Translations under genes and position numbers: made by a program
Shown here: piece after piece, positions 1 through 6,028 of the stretch
Layout: every line of letters starts with the position of its first letter
How positions within the stretch are numbered: the stretch's first letter is position 1
Assembly: GCA_023336875.1 (NCBI GenBank)
Contig: JAMBLH010000338.1
Location: forward strand, 1 to 7,195
From: Actinomycetes bacterium
GTDB taxonomy: Bacteria > Actinomycetota > Acidimicrobiia > Spongiisociales > UBA5794
Direction: 5' to 3'
DNA length: 7,195 bases
Notes under the pieces: model-generated
What the model was told of the DNA's origin: nothing
What the model saw: the letters and a program-made list of their open reading frames with translations, nothing else
The model's database searches: none

Positions 1-1
1 T

Positions 2-451
2 GAGGTAACACGCACGTATCCCGTGGCGGTGAAGACCGGTTTCGACTACTGCGACGACTTCAAGACGTGGCCGTTGTGGTACTCGAGCATGACCGGGCTC
101 ATCGCCCCGGAGAAGGCGAGATGGCGAGAGCCGGGGGACGAGGTCCGTTTCGGCTACAAGCTGCTCGGCCGCCGTATCGAAGGCGTGACCATTCTGGATG
201 AACTCATCGACGGCGAGTTGGTGCGGTTCCACACCGAAATACCGGGATTGCCGGTGGTCCACTTCACATACCACTACGCAGCCATCGAGCCAGAGCGGTT
301 CGAGTTGCGCGTGGAGTTGGAGACCGAGGAGCCGACGAGCTTCTTCGGCAGGACCATCGATCGCATGGTGATGCCGCGAGCGCTCGAGCGGGATCTCAGA
401 GCGAGTATGGACAACCTGGCGGACATCTTCGCTGCAGGGCTCTTCGACTGA
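2..451 (+). CDS. SRPBCC (START/polyketide cyclase-like) family protein, 5' end outside the window
   Basis: The frame is open from base 2 and reads EVTRTYPVAVKTGFDYCDDF before continuing, so the gene very likely starts upstream of the window. The GTG at 23 is probably an internal valine. The strand pattern fits a SRPBCC domain: a first strand ending in RTYP, a helix with F-x-x-W-P-x-W-Y, an E-x-G-D-E-V turn, then alternating strands such as RRIEGVTIL and LVRFHTEIPGL, and a long C-terminal helix rich in charged residues (RALERDLRASMDNLADIF). Proteins of this fold bind hydrophobic ligands in a cavity; the ligand cannot be read from the sequence. The visible part is 149 residues, close to a full domain. 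A strong hairpin follows the stop codon. Calling it a specific cyclase would be a guess. Confidence 0.75.
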   Translation, partial: EVTRTYPVAVKTGFDYCDDFKTWPLWYSSMTGLIAPEKARWREPGDEVRFGYKLLGRRIEGVTILDELIDGELVRFHTEIPGLPVVHFTYHYAAIEPERFELRVELETEEPTSFFGRTIDRMVMPRALERDLRASMDNLADIFAAGLFD

Positions 452-462
452 ACGTGTGAGGC

Positions 463-499
463 TGAACCGACCGGCGCCTCTCCGACGCCGGTCGGTTCA
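463..499. terminator. 14-bp perfect hairpin between convergent genes
   Basis: Arms at 463-476 (TGAACCGACCGGCG) and 486-499 are perfectly complementary with a 9-base loop. The hairpin begins 11 bases after the stop of the SRPBCC gene. No T-run follows on either side, so if it terminates transcription it does so by the strong GC stem alone, as is common in Actinomycetota. Since the remnant at 548-693 points toward it, it could have served both strands. Confidence 0.7.
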
Positions 500-547
500 C
501 GCGCCCGGACCGACATCGACCGGGCTCGTCTCCTCAGATCGGTTCCG

Positions 548-693
548 TCATCCTCTCGGACGGCCGACGGGGAAGAGATAGAGGGGTTCGTGATCGGTCG
601 GCAGGCCGAGAATCTCCGGGACGGCGGTGTCGTCGAACGCTCCGACCGGGACCGCTGCGAGGTCGAGGGCGGTGCCTGGAGCAGAGCATTTCC
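548..693 (-). pseudogene. 3' remnant of a SagB/ThcOx-type nitroreductase
   Basis: Read on the minus strand, bases 673-548 encode a tail containing TALDLAAVPVGAFDD, then VPEILGLPTDHEPLYLFP and VGRPRG before TGA. This matches the conserved end of SagB/ThcOx-type nitroreductases (A-L-G-L-x-x-V-P-V-G-A-F-D-D ... L-L-G-L-P ... E-P-L-Y-L-x-P-V-G-R-P), which are FMN-dependent oxidoreductases. Just upstream, GNALLQA (693-674), resembling the family's QNLLLQA, sits in another frame; losing one base at about 674 explains the shift. Further upstream I cannot follow the family and the frame meets stops. The rest of the enzyme, including the FMN-binding N-terminal part, is missing, so this is a decayed fragment. 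The RES toxin gene ends 123 bases upstream of it on the same strand. The family call rests on one conserved block. Confidence 0.6.
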
Positions 694-815
694 CGGACGC
701 GTTGTTCGGTAGCTGAGAGCTACCCCGACAGTCGACTCGGGCGCGGGCCCGGGGGTCACCCCTGGAGACAGCAGGCCTGGAACATCAGGACACGCGATTC
801 GACTCAGCGGAAGAG

Positions 816-1475
816 TCAAAGCACCACGGACGTGCGATAGCCCAGATCAGCCACGACGGGTACGAGGATCTTCGTGAGGCCCCCGAGCGGACTGATCAGA
901 TCGGCGTAGGGGGCAAGAGTCCCGCTGTGGTGGTCCCACAGCACGATCGCCGTCCCGCGTGGATACACCGACGAGGACCACGTGAGTCCGTCCAGGTTCG
1001 GGTAGCGTTTGCGAATCTCGCGCGCCCACTTGCGTGATTGGCTACGGGGACCAGAGGCGATCGCCGCATTCCCGCCGGCTTGAGTTATCCAGCGGGAATC
1101 GAGATTCAGGAGTCGGAGATCACGATCGGGTCGGCAGATCACAAGGCTGGTGTCTCCGGACGAGAGCGGGACGACGCGCGTGTCTTGGTACCTCTCTGCG
1201 ATCGCCGTATGCAGTCCGTTGTTGTCCTTGCCGATCTCTAGAGTGGCGCACCAAACGCTGCGTGTTGCATCGTATGAAGGGGCTCCGGCTGGATGATGAT
1301 CGAAACGTCCGGTCGCTAGCGGGCCATAGTGTCGTGGCTCGTTCCACTTGGTCGCGTGGCTGCCGCCGTGCGAGAAGATACGAATCAGTCGACTGCGGCG
1401 GCTTACGGTCCTCAGGTGTGCAGCGCGAATCGGTGGGAAGCTGTCCGCTATTGGGTCAGGTAGTGCCTCGGACAC
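816..1475 (-). CDS. RES-domain toxin of a type II toxin-antitoxin pair
   Basis: A 219-residue protein with the features of a RES domain. These are an RIF start of the fold near residue 32, an RFD motif at 57-59, AIAERY with the key Glu at 94, a long helical middle (SQSRKWAREIRKRYPNLDG) and the Ser-rich strand GLTWSSSVY (163-171), followed by a hydrophobic strand TAIVLWDHH. The family is named for its conserved Arg, Glu and Ser; characterised members degrade or phosphorolyse NAD+ and arrest growth. The start is GTG at 1475, with GAAAGG eight bases upstream overlapping the antitoxin stop, which suggests coupled translation. It lies 12 bases after the antitoxin, the usual antitoxin-first order of RES modules. 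The frame is intact and the expected residues are present, so it may be active. About 30 extra N-terminal residues precede the domain, so a later start is possible. Confidence 0.82.
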   Translation of the reverse strand: MSEALPDPIADSFPPIRAAHLRTVSRRSRLIRIFSHGGSHATKWNEPRHYGPLATGRFDHHPAGAPSYDATRSVWCATLEIGKDNNGLHTAIAERYQDTRVVPLSSGDTSLVICRPDRDLRLLNLDSRWITQAGGNAAIASGPRSQSRKWAREIRKRYPNLDGLTWSSSVYPRGTAIVLWDHHSGTLAPYADLISPLGGLTKILVPVVADLGYRTSVVL

Positions 1476-1487
1476 CGGAAGGGCCTT

Positions 1488-2117
1488 TCAGAGTGCGGCG
1501 GCGATCTGACCTACCGGCTCTGGGTCAAGACCCGCCTGCAGCCAAACCAGCGGACTGATGCGTTCACCGTTGACCACAAGATCGACGTTCGGATTGTGGA
1601 GGAATCCGTACAATTCGACAACGTCCATCTCATGATCGATGTGTCGGTTGAACTCACCCATTCCAGGCAGCAGTCCGTTGTCAGCGAACTGCCAATCCGG
1701 GATTCGCCATTCGTTGCCTTGTTTCACTCCGTAGATCGAGTGGTCGGCCAGTCTTTGTCTGATCCGAGAACCGTTGACTTCGAGGAGCCCGGCGGCGGCA
1801 CCGACGGTCAGAGCGGAGTCCATGATCTGTGTCCGAAGCCTTGCGGCACTGGCCAACTCCAGGGCAACTTCAGCGTCGCTGGCAGTGCGATAACGGCTCA
1901 GAACATCAAGCTCGCTCACCGAGATCGTGTCACCCAAGGAAGCATCTGCCTTGTTCAGGATCTTGAGGACATCGGCGGCAATGCGCGGGTTGATGGACCG
2001 GGGTGTCACCCCTCGCATCGGAATCTTGTGTACCTGACTCTGGGCCTGATAGACGATGACGACTTCGCCCTCCGCGACAAGATCAGTCACGGGGGTTCGT
2101 TGCTTGACCTTGCTCAT
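1488..2117 (-). CDS. Antitoxin of the RES module (excisionase-like HTH plus toxin-binding C-terminus)
   Basis: A 209-residue protein directly upstream of the RES toxin. Residues 1-100 contain no domain I recognise. Residues 102-145 (ALTVGAAAGLLEVNGSRIRQ, then LADHSIYGVKQGNEWRIPDW) resemble an excisionase/MerR-like winged helix: sense helix, turn, recognition helix, and a wing ending in WRIP. Residues 165-209, with VELYGFLHNPN, ISPLVWLQAGLDPE and PVGQIAAAL, match the toxin-binding segment of Xre/MbcA/ParS-type antitoxins (P-x-x-W-L-x-x-G-x-D, then a helix). It should wrap and block the RES active site and repress its own operon. The ATG at 2117 is the first start after the promoter and operator. 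Most RES antitoxins carry an Xre-type helix-turn-helix; the DNA-binding part here looks different. Pairing is inferred from adjacency, order and the C-terminal motif. Confidence 0.8.
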   Translation of the reverse strand: MSKVKQRTPVTDLVAEGEVVIVYQAQSQVHKIPMRGVTPRSINPRIAADVLKILNKADASLGDTISVSELDVLSRYRTASDAEVALELASAARLRTQIMDSALTVGAAAGLLEVNGSRIRQRLADHSIYGVKQGNEWRIPDWQFADNGLLPGMGEFNRHIDHEMDVVELYGFLHNPNVDLVVNGERISPLVWLQAGLDPEPVGQIAAAL

Positions 2118-2128
2118 AGCAGTAGTCC

Positions 2129-2159
2129 TAACGACAAGTAGTGACGCTACCTGTCGTTA
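2129..2159. promoter_or_regulatory. Palindromic operator of the RES antitoxin operon
   Basis: Arms TAACGACAAGTAG (2129-2141) and CTACCTGTCGTTA (2147-2159) are complementary at 12 of 13 positions, separated by TGACG. The repeat begins 12 bases upstream of the antitoxin ATG and covers the expected transcription start of the promoter at 2162-2189. That is where a type II antitoxin usually binds to repress its own operon. Binding itself is inferred. Confidence 0.7.
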
Positions 2160-2570
2160 ATAGTGTATCGAACGAGAAGTCGATGTCAACCGAATCGTGA
2201 CTTGACCGAAGCAGTCATCGGCGGCGGCTCGGTAGTCCTCCGCTGTTCGGTCCGATGACGCGGCAAGCAACTGGTGGGCCTTCTTCCCCCTCATCCACCA
2301 TCGCCGCTGAATCGACGCCAGGTTCATCATCACCCGACGCAGGTAGAACTCGGCGTTTTCGAGGTCGATGAGGCGGTGCTTCTTCAACGTCGCGGCGCGT
2401 GCGTCCTGGAGCAGGTCCTCGGGTTCGACGTGCGGCGGGGCCACAACGGCGGCGTAGCGCCGCATTCTTGGGTACGCGGCACGGAAGATGTCATCGTCAG
2501 TTGCGCCGCTCGTCTGTTGCCCGTGCGTCCGTTCGGTCACAGGACCCCTATTGTCGTCCTCCCCCCCCAA
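2157..2570 (-). pseudogene. ECF-like sigma factor truncated after region 2
   Basis: The frame encodes 137 residues. Residues 26-105 match sigma region 2 of the ECF/SigE-like group: DDDIFRAAYPRMRRYA, then EPEDLLQDA (region 2.2, core polymerase binding) and AEFYLRRVMMNLASIQRR (regions 2.3-2.4, -10 recognition). A full member is about 170-190 residues with a region 4 that reads the -35 box. Here region 4 is absent, and after about residue 120 the sequence turns into RLTSTSRSIHY, which is translated toxin-antitoxin promoter and operator DNA. The gene was probably cut when that module arrived or by a deletion. The longest frame starts at TTG (2570) in a run of eight G; GTG at 2540 (residue 11), preceded by AGGGG, is a plausible alternative. 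No anti-sigma gene is visible. It probably no longer works as a sigma factor. Confidence 0.7.
2162..2189 (-). promoter_or_regulatory. Sigma-70-type promoter of the RES toxin-antitoxin operon
   Basis: On the minus strand a perfect -35 box TTGACA (2189-2184) is followed after 16 bases by TACACT (2167-2162), which matches TATAAT at four of six positions. Transcription would begin near 2155, inside the palindrome, giving a leader of about 38 bases. The promoter lies inside the 3' end of the truncated sigma factor frame. Confidence 0.65.
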
Positions 2571-2961
2571 TCACACCCAATCGGGCTGAAACGCAACCCC
2601 GGAATCTCGAGGGGTACGTTGGGAGGCATCGTGAGTACGACAGGTGCCATCTCGCACGCGACGCTTCTTGTCCGGAGCGTCAGCAGTGGGTGACTGGTGG
2701 GTTCCGAAGCTCGCCACGAGCTCGAAGCGCCGGTCGCTTCATTGCAGTGCGAGGATCGCCTCCTCCGGGGGGTCGTGAGCGAAGGCTCGTCGCTGCCATG
2801 CTGGAACCGGAAGGTCCGAAAGGAATATCCATCGACCAGTGAGTTGCGGTGCCGGCTTCTTCGCCTCTGCGGTAGCGCCAACACCGGGGATAGGACCACG
2901 AGCATTGCGTGGAGGAGTGTCAGCCCGCACGGAGGCCTTCAGGAACATCGGATACTCGCGG
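2571..2961. other. Stretch without a recognisable gene
   Basis: Between the sigma remnant and deoC no frame on either strand shows a family I recognise. The best candidate is a 69-codon minus-strand frame at 2739-2948 (ending DPPEEAILALQ) that begins 13 bases after the deoC stop, but it has no ribosome site and its middle is Pro/Arg-rich. Any promoter of the sigma gene should lie here; I see no convincing boxes. Confidence 0.5.
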
Positions 2962-3648
2962 TCAATATCCGCCTTCGGCTGTTCTACCCGTCACGATTTC
3001 GACGGAGTTGCTCGTGCCGATGCGGTCGGCGCCGGCCTCGATCAGCTCGTAGGCGAACTCCTTCGAGTTGACGCCGCCGCTGGCCTTGATAAGGACTTCG
3101 TCGCCGACGACCTCGCGCATGAGTCGCACGTCCTCGACCGTCGCTCCGCCCCCCTCCTTGCCGGTGGACGTCTTTATGAAGCGCGCTCCTGCAGTCTTGG
3201 CAAGGGTGCATGCGGCAATCTTCTCCGTGTCCGTGAGGAGTGCCGTCTCGATGATGACCTTGACGGGTTTGTCTCCGCAGGCCTTGACCACCTGCTGGAT
3301 GTCCTCGAATACGAGGATGTAATGCTTGCTCTTGATGGCGCTGACGTGAATCACCATGTCTATCTCTTGAGCACCGCGGTTCGCAATGGCATCATGAGCT
3401 TCGAAGGCCTTCGCTACGGGCGTCATTTGGCCGTGGGGAAAACCCACGACGGCTATGGGGATCACGTCCGACCCCTCGAGCTTCTGTGCCACATACTCGA
3501 CGTCGCCCGAGAAGACACATACCGACCTGAAGTGGTATCGCTTCGCCTCCTCGCATACGCGGTCAAAGTCCTCTTTCTTCGCGTCCGTCCTGAGCAGCGT
3601 GTGGTCTATGACCCGTGCGAGTTCCCTGTCGTAGTCTTCGTCCGTCAC
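2962..3648 (-). CDS. deoC: Deoxyribose-phosphate aldolase
   Basis: Catalyses reversible cleavage of 2-deoxy-D-ribose 5-phosphate into glyceraldehyde 3-phosphate and acetaldehyde, the last step of deoxynucleoside breakdown in the cytosol. The 228-residue protein has the class I aldolase blocks in order: IDHTLLR (14-20), VVGFPHGQ (67-74), AQEIDMVIHVSA (93-104), KVIIETALL (130-138), RFIKTSTGKEGGGAT (156-170), VLIKASGGV (185-193) and AGADRIGTSNS (205-215). By alignment with the E. coli enzyme, Lys159 should form the Schiff base, and Asp97 and Lys188 should be the proton-relay residues; all are present. The length is normal. The GTG at 3648 is supported by a perfect AGGAGG (3653-3658) four bases upstream. 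No other deo genes (phosphorylases, phosphopentomutase) adjoin it; its neighbours are broken or toxin-related genes. Identity is secure. Confidence 0.96.
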   Translation of the reverse strand: MTDEDYDRELARVIDHTLLRTDAKKEDFDRVCEEAKRYHFRSVCVFSGDVEYVAQKLEGSDVIPIAVVGFPHGQMTPVAKAFEAHDAIANRGAQEIDMVIHVSAIKSKHYILVFEDIQQVVKACGDKPVKVIIETALLTDTEKIAACTLAKTAGARFIKTSTGKEGGGATVEDVRLMREVVGDEVLIKASGGVNSKEFAYELIEAGADRIGTSNSVEIVTGRTAEGGY

Positions 3649-3652
3649 CGTT

Positions 3653-3658
3653 CCTCCT
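3653..3658 (-). promoter_or_regulatory. Ribosome binding site of deoC
   Basis: AGGAGG on the minus strand, four bases before the GTG at 3648-3646. It fixes the start of deoC, since GTG rather than ATG is used. Confidence 0.8.
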
Positions 3659-3946
3659 GTTCAGGCTGCGATCAACTGTAATCCGAAGCACATCGTGCTC
3701 GTCAGGAGTCCTTATCAAACCTCCCCTGGTCGGCGGTGCGGGTTCCGTTCTGGTTCCAGGCGAAGTCCACATAGGCGCTGCCATTGAATCAGCAAGTCGC
3801 TGACGTGGCTCGCACCGGTACTTTGCGCTCGCTCCAGCGCGAATCCCAATCGTGTGAGTATGTGTATGAAACCAGCGAGGACCAGCAGTTCCTAGCATTA
3901 GTGTAAGAAGTGCCAGAAACCGTACGAACTAGCACTTGGGAGAAAT
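3659..3946. other. Divergent intergenic region between deoC and the Fic gene
   Basis: No intact gene is seen. On the minus strand, 3788-3702 encodes a 28-residue tail starting FNGSAYVDFAWNQ and ending GRFDKDS before TGA, with a stop just before it. Its balanced, aromatic-containing composition could mark the decayed end of a protein gene, but I do not recognise the family. A small inverted repeat AGCAC-ATC-GTGCT lies at 3687-3699 in front of deoC. The Fic gene promoter should lie near 3880-3930, but no clear -35/-10 pair stands out. Confidence 0.4.
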
Positions 3947-5296
3947 GTGCGAATACCCCGAACGCCTCCAAACATGGCAGAGATGATGAAATCTCTGGAG
4001 ATCGAACGCGTCACGGAGTTGTTGATCGAAGCCGGAGTCGGCCAATTCGTGAACAGCGACTATGTCCACTACGAGAAACTCAGGTTCCTGGAACCACCGA
4101 ACGGACTGAGTACTGACGAGTGGTGGCTCGCTATCAAGTTCGCGCGGATGGGAGGTCGCAAATCCCTCACAGATCTTCGCCCTGTCGCTGGTTCCTCGTT
4201 CAGCTACTTGATCCCCGATCCGGCCTTGGAACTTCTGCATCGGATTGATACGCAGGCATCGGGGTCCGCGGCAATGCCCGAAGCGGTCGCGAATGCGTCA
4301 ACACGAGATAGGTATCTCTTCAACAGTCTGCTTGAGGAGGCGATTACGTCGAGTCAACTCGAGGGCGCGGCGACCACTCGACAGCAAGCCAAGGACATGA
4401 TTCGGTCGGGTCGCGCGCCAAGGGATCGGCACGAGCAGATGATCCTCAACAATTTCAACGCCATGCTGTTCGCACGAAGCGTCGCTGACGCACCGCTCAC
4501 GCCAGAGATAGTTTTCGAAGTGCATCGGATCATCACGGATAAGACACTTGATGACGAGGCCGCAGCAGGGAGGCTCCAGGGTCCTGCTGACGAGCGCGTG
4601 GTTGTGGATGATCAGGACGGACAGGTTCTCCACACGCCACCCGCCGCCGATGAGCTACCTGAGAGGCTCGAACTCATGTGTGCCTTCGCTAACGGAGAGC
4701 TCGACAGAGACGGCTACGTCCATCCCGTGATTCGCGCAATCGTTCTTCACTTCTGGCTCGCCTATGACCATCCGTTCGTCGATGGCAACGGACGAACTGC
4801 CAGAGCTCTGTTCTACTGGTCGATGCTGAAGTCTGGCTACTGGCTCGTTGAGTACTTGTCGATCTCACGAATCCTGCGTGAGGCTCCGGTGCAATACGGC
4901 ACGTCGTTTCTCCAGGTTGCGACGGATGAGAACGACCTCACGTACTTCATCATGTACCAACTCAAGGTAATTGACCGTGCTCTCGACGAGATGCACGAGT
5001 ATCTTGCGGCGAAGGTCGCGGAGATTCATGAGGTTGAATCACTTGTAGGTGCCCTAGACCTCAACCACCGGCAGTTGGCGCTGCTCGGGCGTGCTCTTCG
5101 CCACCCCGGATCGCGATACACCTACAGGTCCCACGCAACTACCAACCGAGTCTCGCGTCAGACATCTCGCACCGACCTTCTCGAACTGGAGAGCCTCGGG
5201 CTGCTCAGAAAGAGGAGGGCGGGGCGCGAGGTCTCTTTCTTGGCTGTTGGGGACCTGCCGGATGCGCTTCGAGCGGTAGACGGCGCAGATCAATAA
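3947..5296 (+). CDS. Fic family protein (probable AMP-transferase) with C-terminal winged helix
   Basis: Fic proteins transfer AMP from ATP to hydroxyl groups of target proteins. The 449-residue protein has an N-terminal region (1-120) of the type found in large stand-alone Fic proteins. It also has an inhibitory motif S-S-Q-L-E-G at 135-140 (fits S/T-x-x-x-E-G, which blocks ATP binding in class II members) and the catalytic loop HPFVDGNGRTAR at 275-286, with His275, Asp279 and both Arg present. Residues 370-435 form a winged helix with HRQLALL, a helix rich in Thr/Ser/Arg, and LLELESLGLLRKRRAGREV, so it may bind DNA. The GTG at 3947 has GGGAG four bases upstream; an ATG at 3974 is the alternative. 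The gene stands alone, with no separate antitoxin, as expected when the inhibitory helix is built in. It appears complete and active. The target is unknown. Confidence 0.92.
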   Translation: MRIPRTPPNMAEMMKSLEIERVTELLIEAGVGQFVNSDYVHYEKLRFLEPPNGLSTDEWWLAIKFARMGGRKSLTDLRPVAGSSFSYLIPDPALELLHRIDTQASGSAAMPEAVANASTRDRYLFNSLLEEAITSSQLEGAATTRQQAKDMIRSGRAPRDRHEQMILNNFNAMLFARSVADAPLTPEIVFEVHRIITDKTLDDEAAAGRLQGPADERVVVDDQDGQVLHTPPAADELPERLELMCAFANGELDRDGYVHPVIRAIVLHFWLAYDHPFVDGNGRTARALFYWSMLKSGYWLVEYLSISRILREAPVQYGTSFLQVATDENDLTYFIMYQLKVIDRALDEMHEYLAAKVAEIHEVESLVGALDLNHRQLALLGRALRHPGSRYTYRSHATTNRVSRQTSRTDLLELESLGLLRKRRAGREVSFLAVGDLPDALRAVDGADQ

Positions 5297-5628
5297 GTGG
5301 TGCCCTTGGTGATCCGCGACGACCAGAGCGTGAACCGGCCACCTCAGCTGCCCTGTTCCATCGGCGGAAGGTCGGTGCAGTTAAGCCTTGCAGTCCGCAA
5401 ACATCGTTCCCGGCCGACGCTGCGGCTATCGCAGAGTCCCCAACTCCAGGGAGCCCTTCGAGCGGTTTGGAGTCCTGGAGCAGGCGAGGACCAGTCAAGG
5501 GAACTGGAAGGTGCGGTTCCTCGGCGTCATAGCCGTAGCTCATTGCCACCATTGTGGCGGCAGGTTGAGAGATCTCGAAGGCCCGTGCGCCCGCGGGATT
5601 CAGACCGAGCTGAGTCAGATTCAGTCGC
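5297..5628. other. Stretch without a recognisable gene downstream of the Fic gene
   Basis: Frames of 86-141 codons exist on both strands here but none shows a known motif, a ribosome site or family-like composition. The plus frame from 5388 contains an isolated CHHCGG, which alone is not evidence of a zinc finger. A small hairpin GCCAC-CATT-GTGGC lies at 5545-5558. The stretch probably holds the lost upstream part of the recombinase region in unrecognisable form. Confidence 0.45.
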
Positions 5629-5646
5629 ACAGATCAACTGATCTGT
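5629..5646. repeat. 18-bp near-palindrome before the recombinase remnant
   Basis: ACAGATCA (5629-5636) and TGATCTGT (5639-5646) are perfectly complementary, separated by AC. It lies 16 bases before the first ATG of the recombinase fragment. Short inverted repeats of this size can be recombinase core sites or operators; a chance occurrence is also possible. Confidence 0.4.
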
Positions 5647-5662
5647 AGCCGCTTCGAGCACG

Positions 5663-5866
5663 ATGCCCAACCGCACATACCGACTGCGATTTCGCGGCTG
5701 GGCGTCACGACCCGACGCCTCCGTCTCGATGATGGAAGGCATCCCGATGCCGATCATCCAACAGCAACTGGGCCACGCCTCGCTGGCCACCACGAACAAG
5801 TACCTCTCCCACATCGCCCCGAAGGACGTCATCGCGACCGTGGGGAATCGGGAGTGGAACCCATGA
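5663..5866 (+). pseudogene. C-terminal remnant of a tyrosine recombinase (phage integrase family)
   Basis: From about codon 24 (5732) the frame reads MEGIPMPIIQQQLGHASLAT followed by TNKYLSHIAPKDV, ending REWNP. This is the C-terminal signature of tyrosine recombinases: the LGH histidine (His38 of this frame) and the nucleophilic tyrosine (Tyr47), nine residues apart as in XerD. The rest of the catalytic domain is missing: no H-x-L-R motif or first catalytic Arg is found upstream, and the frame is closed by a stop at 5639-5641. It is therefore a fragment of about 45 conserved residues, not a working enzyme. Its stop overlaps a downstream ATG (ATGA at 5863-5866), the arrangement of co-translated recombinase genes in tandem. 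It is evidence that a mobile element once occupied this site. Confidence 0.75.
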
Positions 5867-6024
5867 ACAGCGAGCTGAGCACTTTTGCGTACACCCGAAC
5901 ACCGGATGTCCGTCCCATCCTCGTGTGGCGTCCACGCTCAGAGCCACGCCGCCAGGACCGGGATCTTGACACGTTGGCAGAACTCTCGATGTCTAGACGA
6001 ACTCGCGATATCGCGATATCATGA
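5863..6024 (+). pseudogene. Short frame overlapping the recombinase stop, possible start of a second recombinase
   Basis: A 53-codon frame starts at the ATG that overlaps the recombinase stop and begins MNSELSTFA. The 4-base overlap is typical of genes translated together, and in tandem-recombinase elements the next gene is another integrase. The opening nine residues would fit such a start, but what follows (RTPDVRPILVWRPRSEP) is not recognisable and the frame soon ends inside the antitoxin promoter. It is either a broken second recombinase gene or chance. Confidence is low. Confidence 0.3.
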
Positions 6025-6028
6025 CACC
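5994..6028 (+). promoter_or_regulatory. Leaderless promoter with palindromic operator for the RHH antitoxin
   Basis: A -35 box TAGACG (5994-5999, four of six) and a -10 box TATCAT (6017-6022, five of six) are spaced by 17 bases, and the ATG begins six bases after the -10 box. Transcription would therefore start at or next to the A of the ATG, and no ribosome site is present. The spacer and -10 box are covered by CGCGATAT repeated twice in tandem, forming the perfect 14-bp palindrome GATATCGCGATATC (6007-6020). That is a good site for autorepression by a ribbon-helix-helix dimer. Confidence 0.65.

Noticed and set aside
274..819. A 181-codon minus-strand frame across the SRPBCC gene end.
   Set aside because: Its composition is Ser/Arg/Pro-rich and most of it is antisense to the SRPBCC gene or to the wrong frame of the nitroreductase remnant; only its GNALLQA piece has meaning.
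1034..2141. Plus-strand frames opposite the RES toxin and its antitoxin.
   Set aside because: They lie antisense to genes with clear motifs and show no family pattern of their own.
816..3648. A functional link between the RES toxin (NAD+ loss) and DeoC (sugar phosphate cleavage) as a new pathway.
   Set aside because: They are separated by a broken sigma gene and 391 bases without genes, and no shared promoter or substrate is evident.
2839..3681. A 280-codon plus-strand frame.
   Set aside because: It is the antisense of deoC, whose motifs and ribosome site are unambiguous.
5283..5637. Direct repeat GCGCAGATCAA / GCACAGATCAA (5283-5293 and 5627-5637) flanking the gene-free stretch, as possible insertion-site duplication.
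   Set aside because: Eleven bases with one mismatch, and similar short matches (GATCAACTG at 3670 and 5632) are expected by chance in 7 kb.
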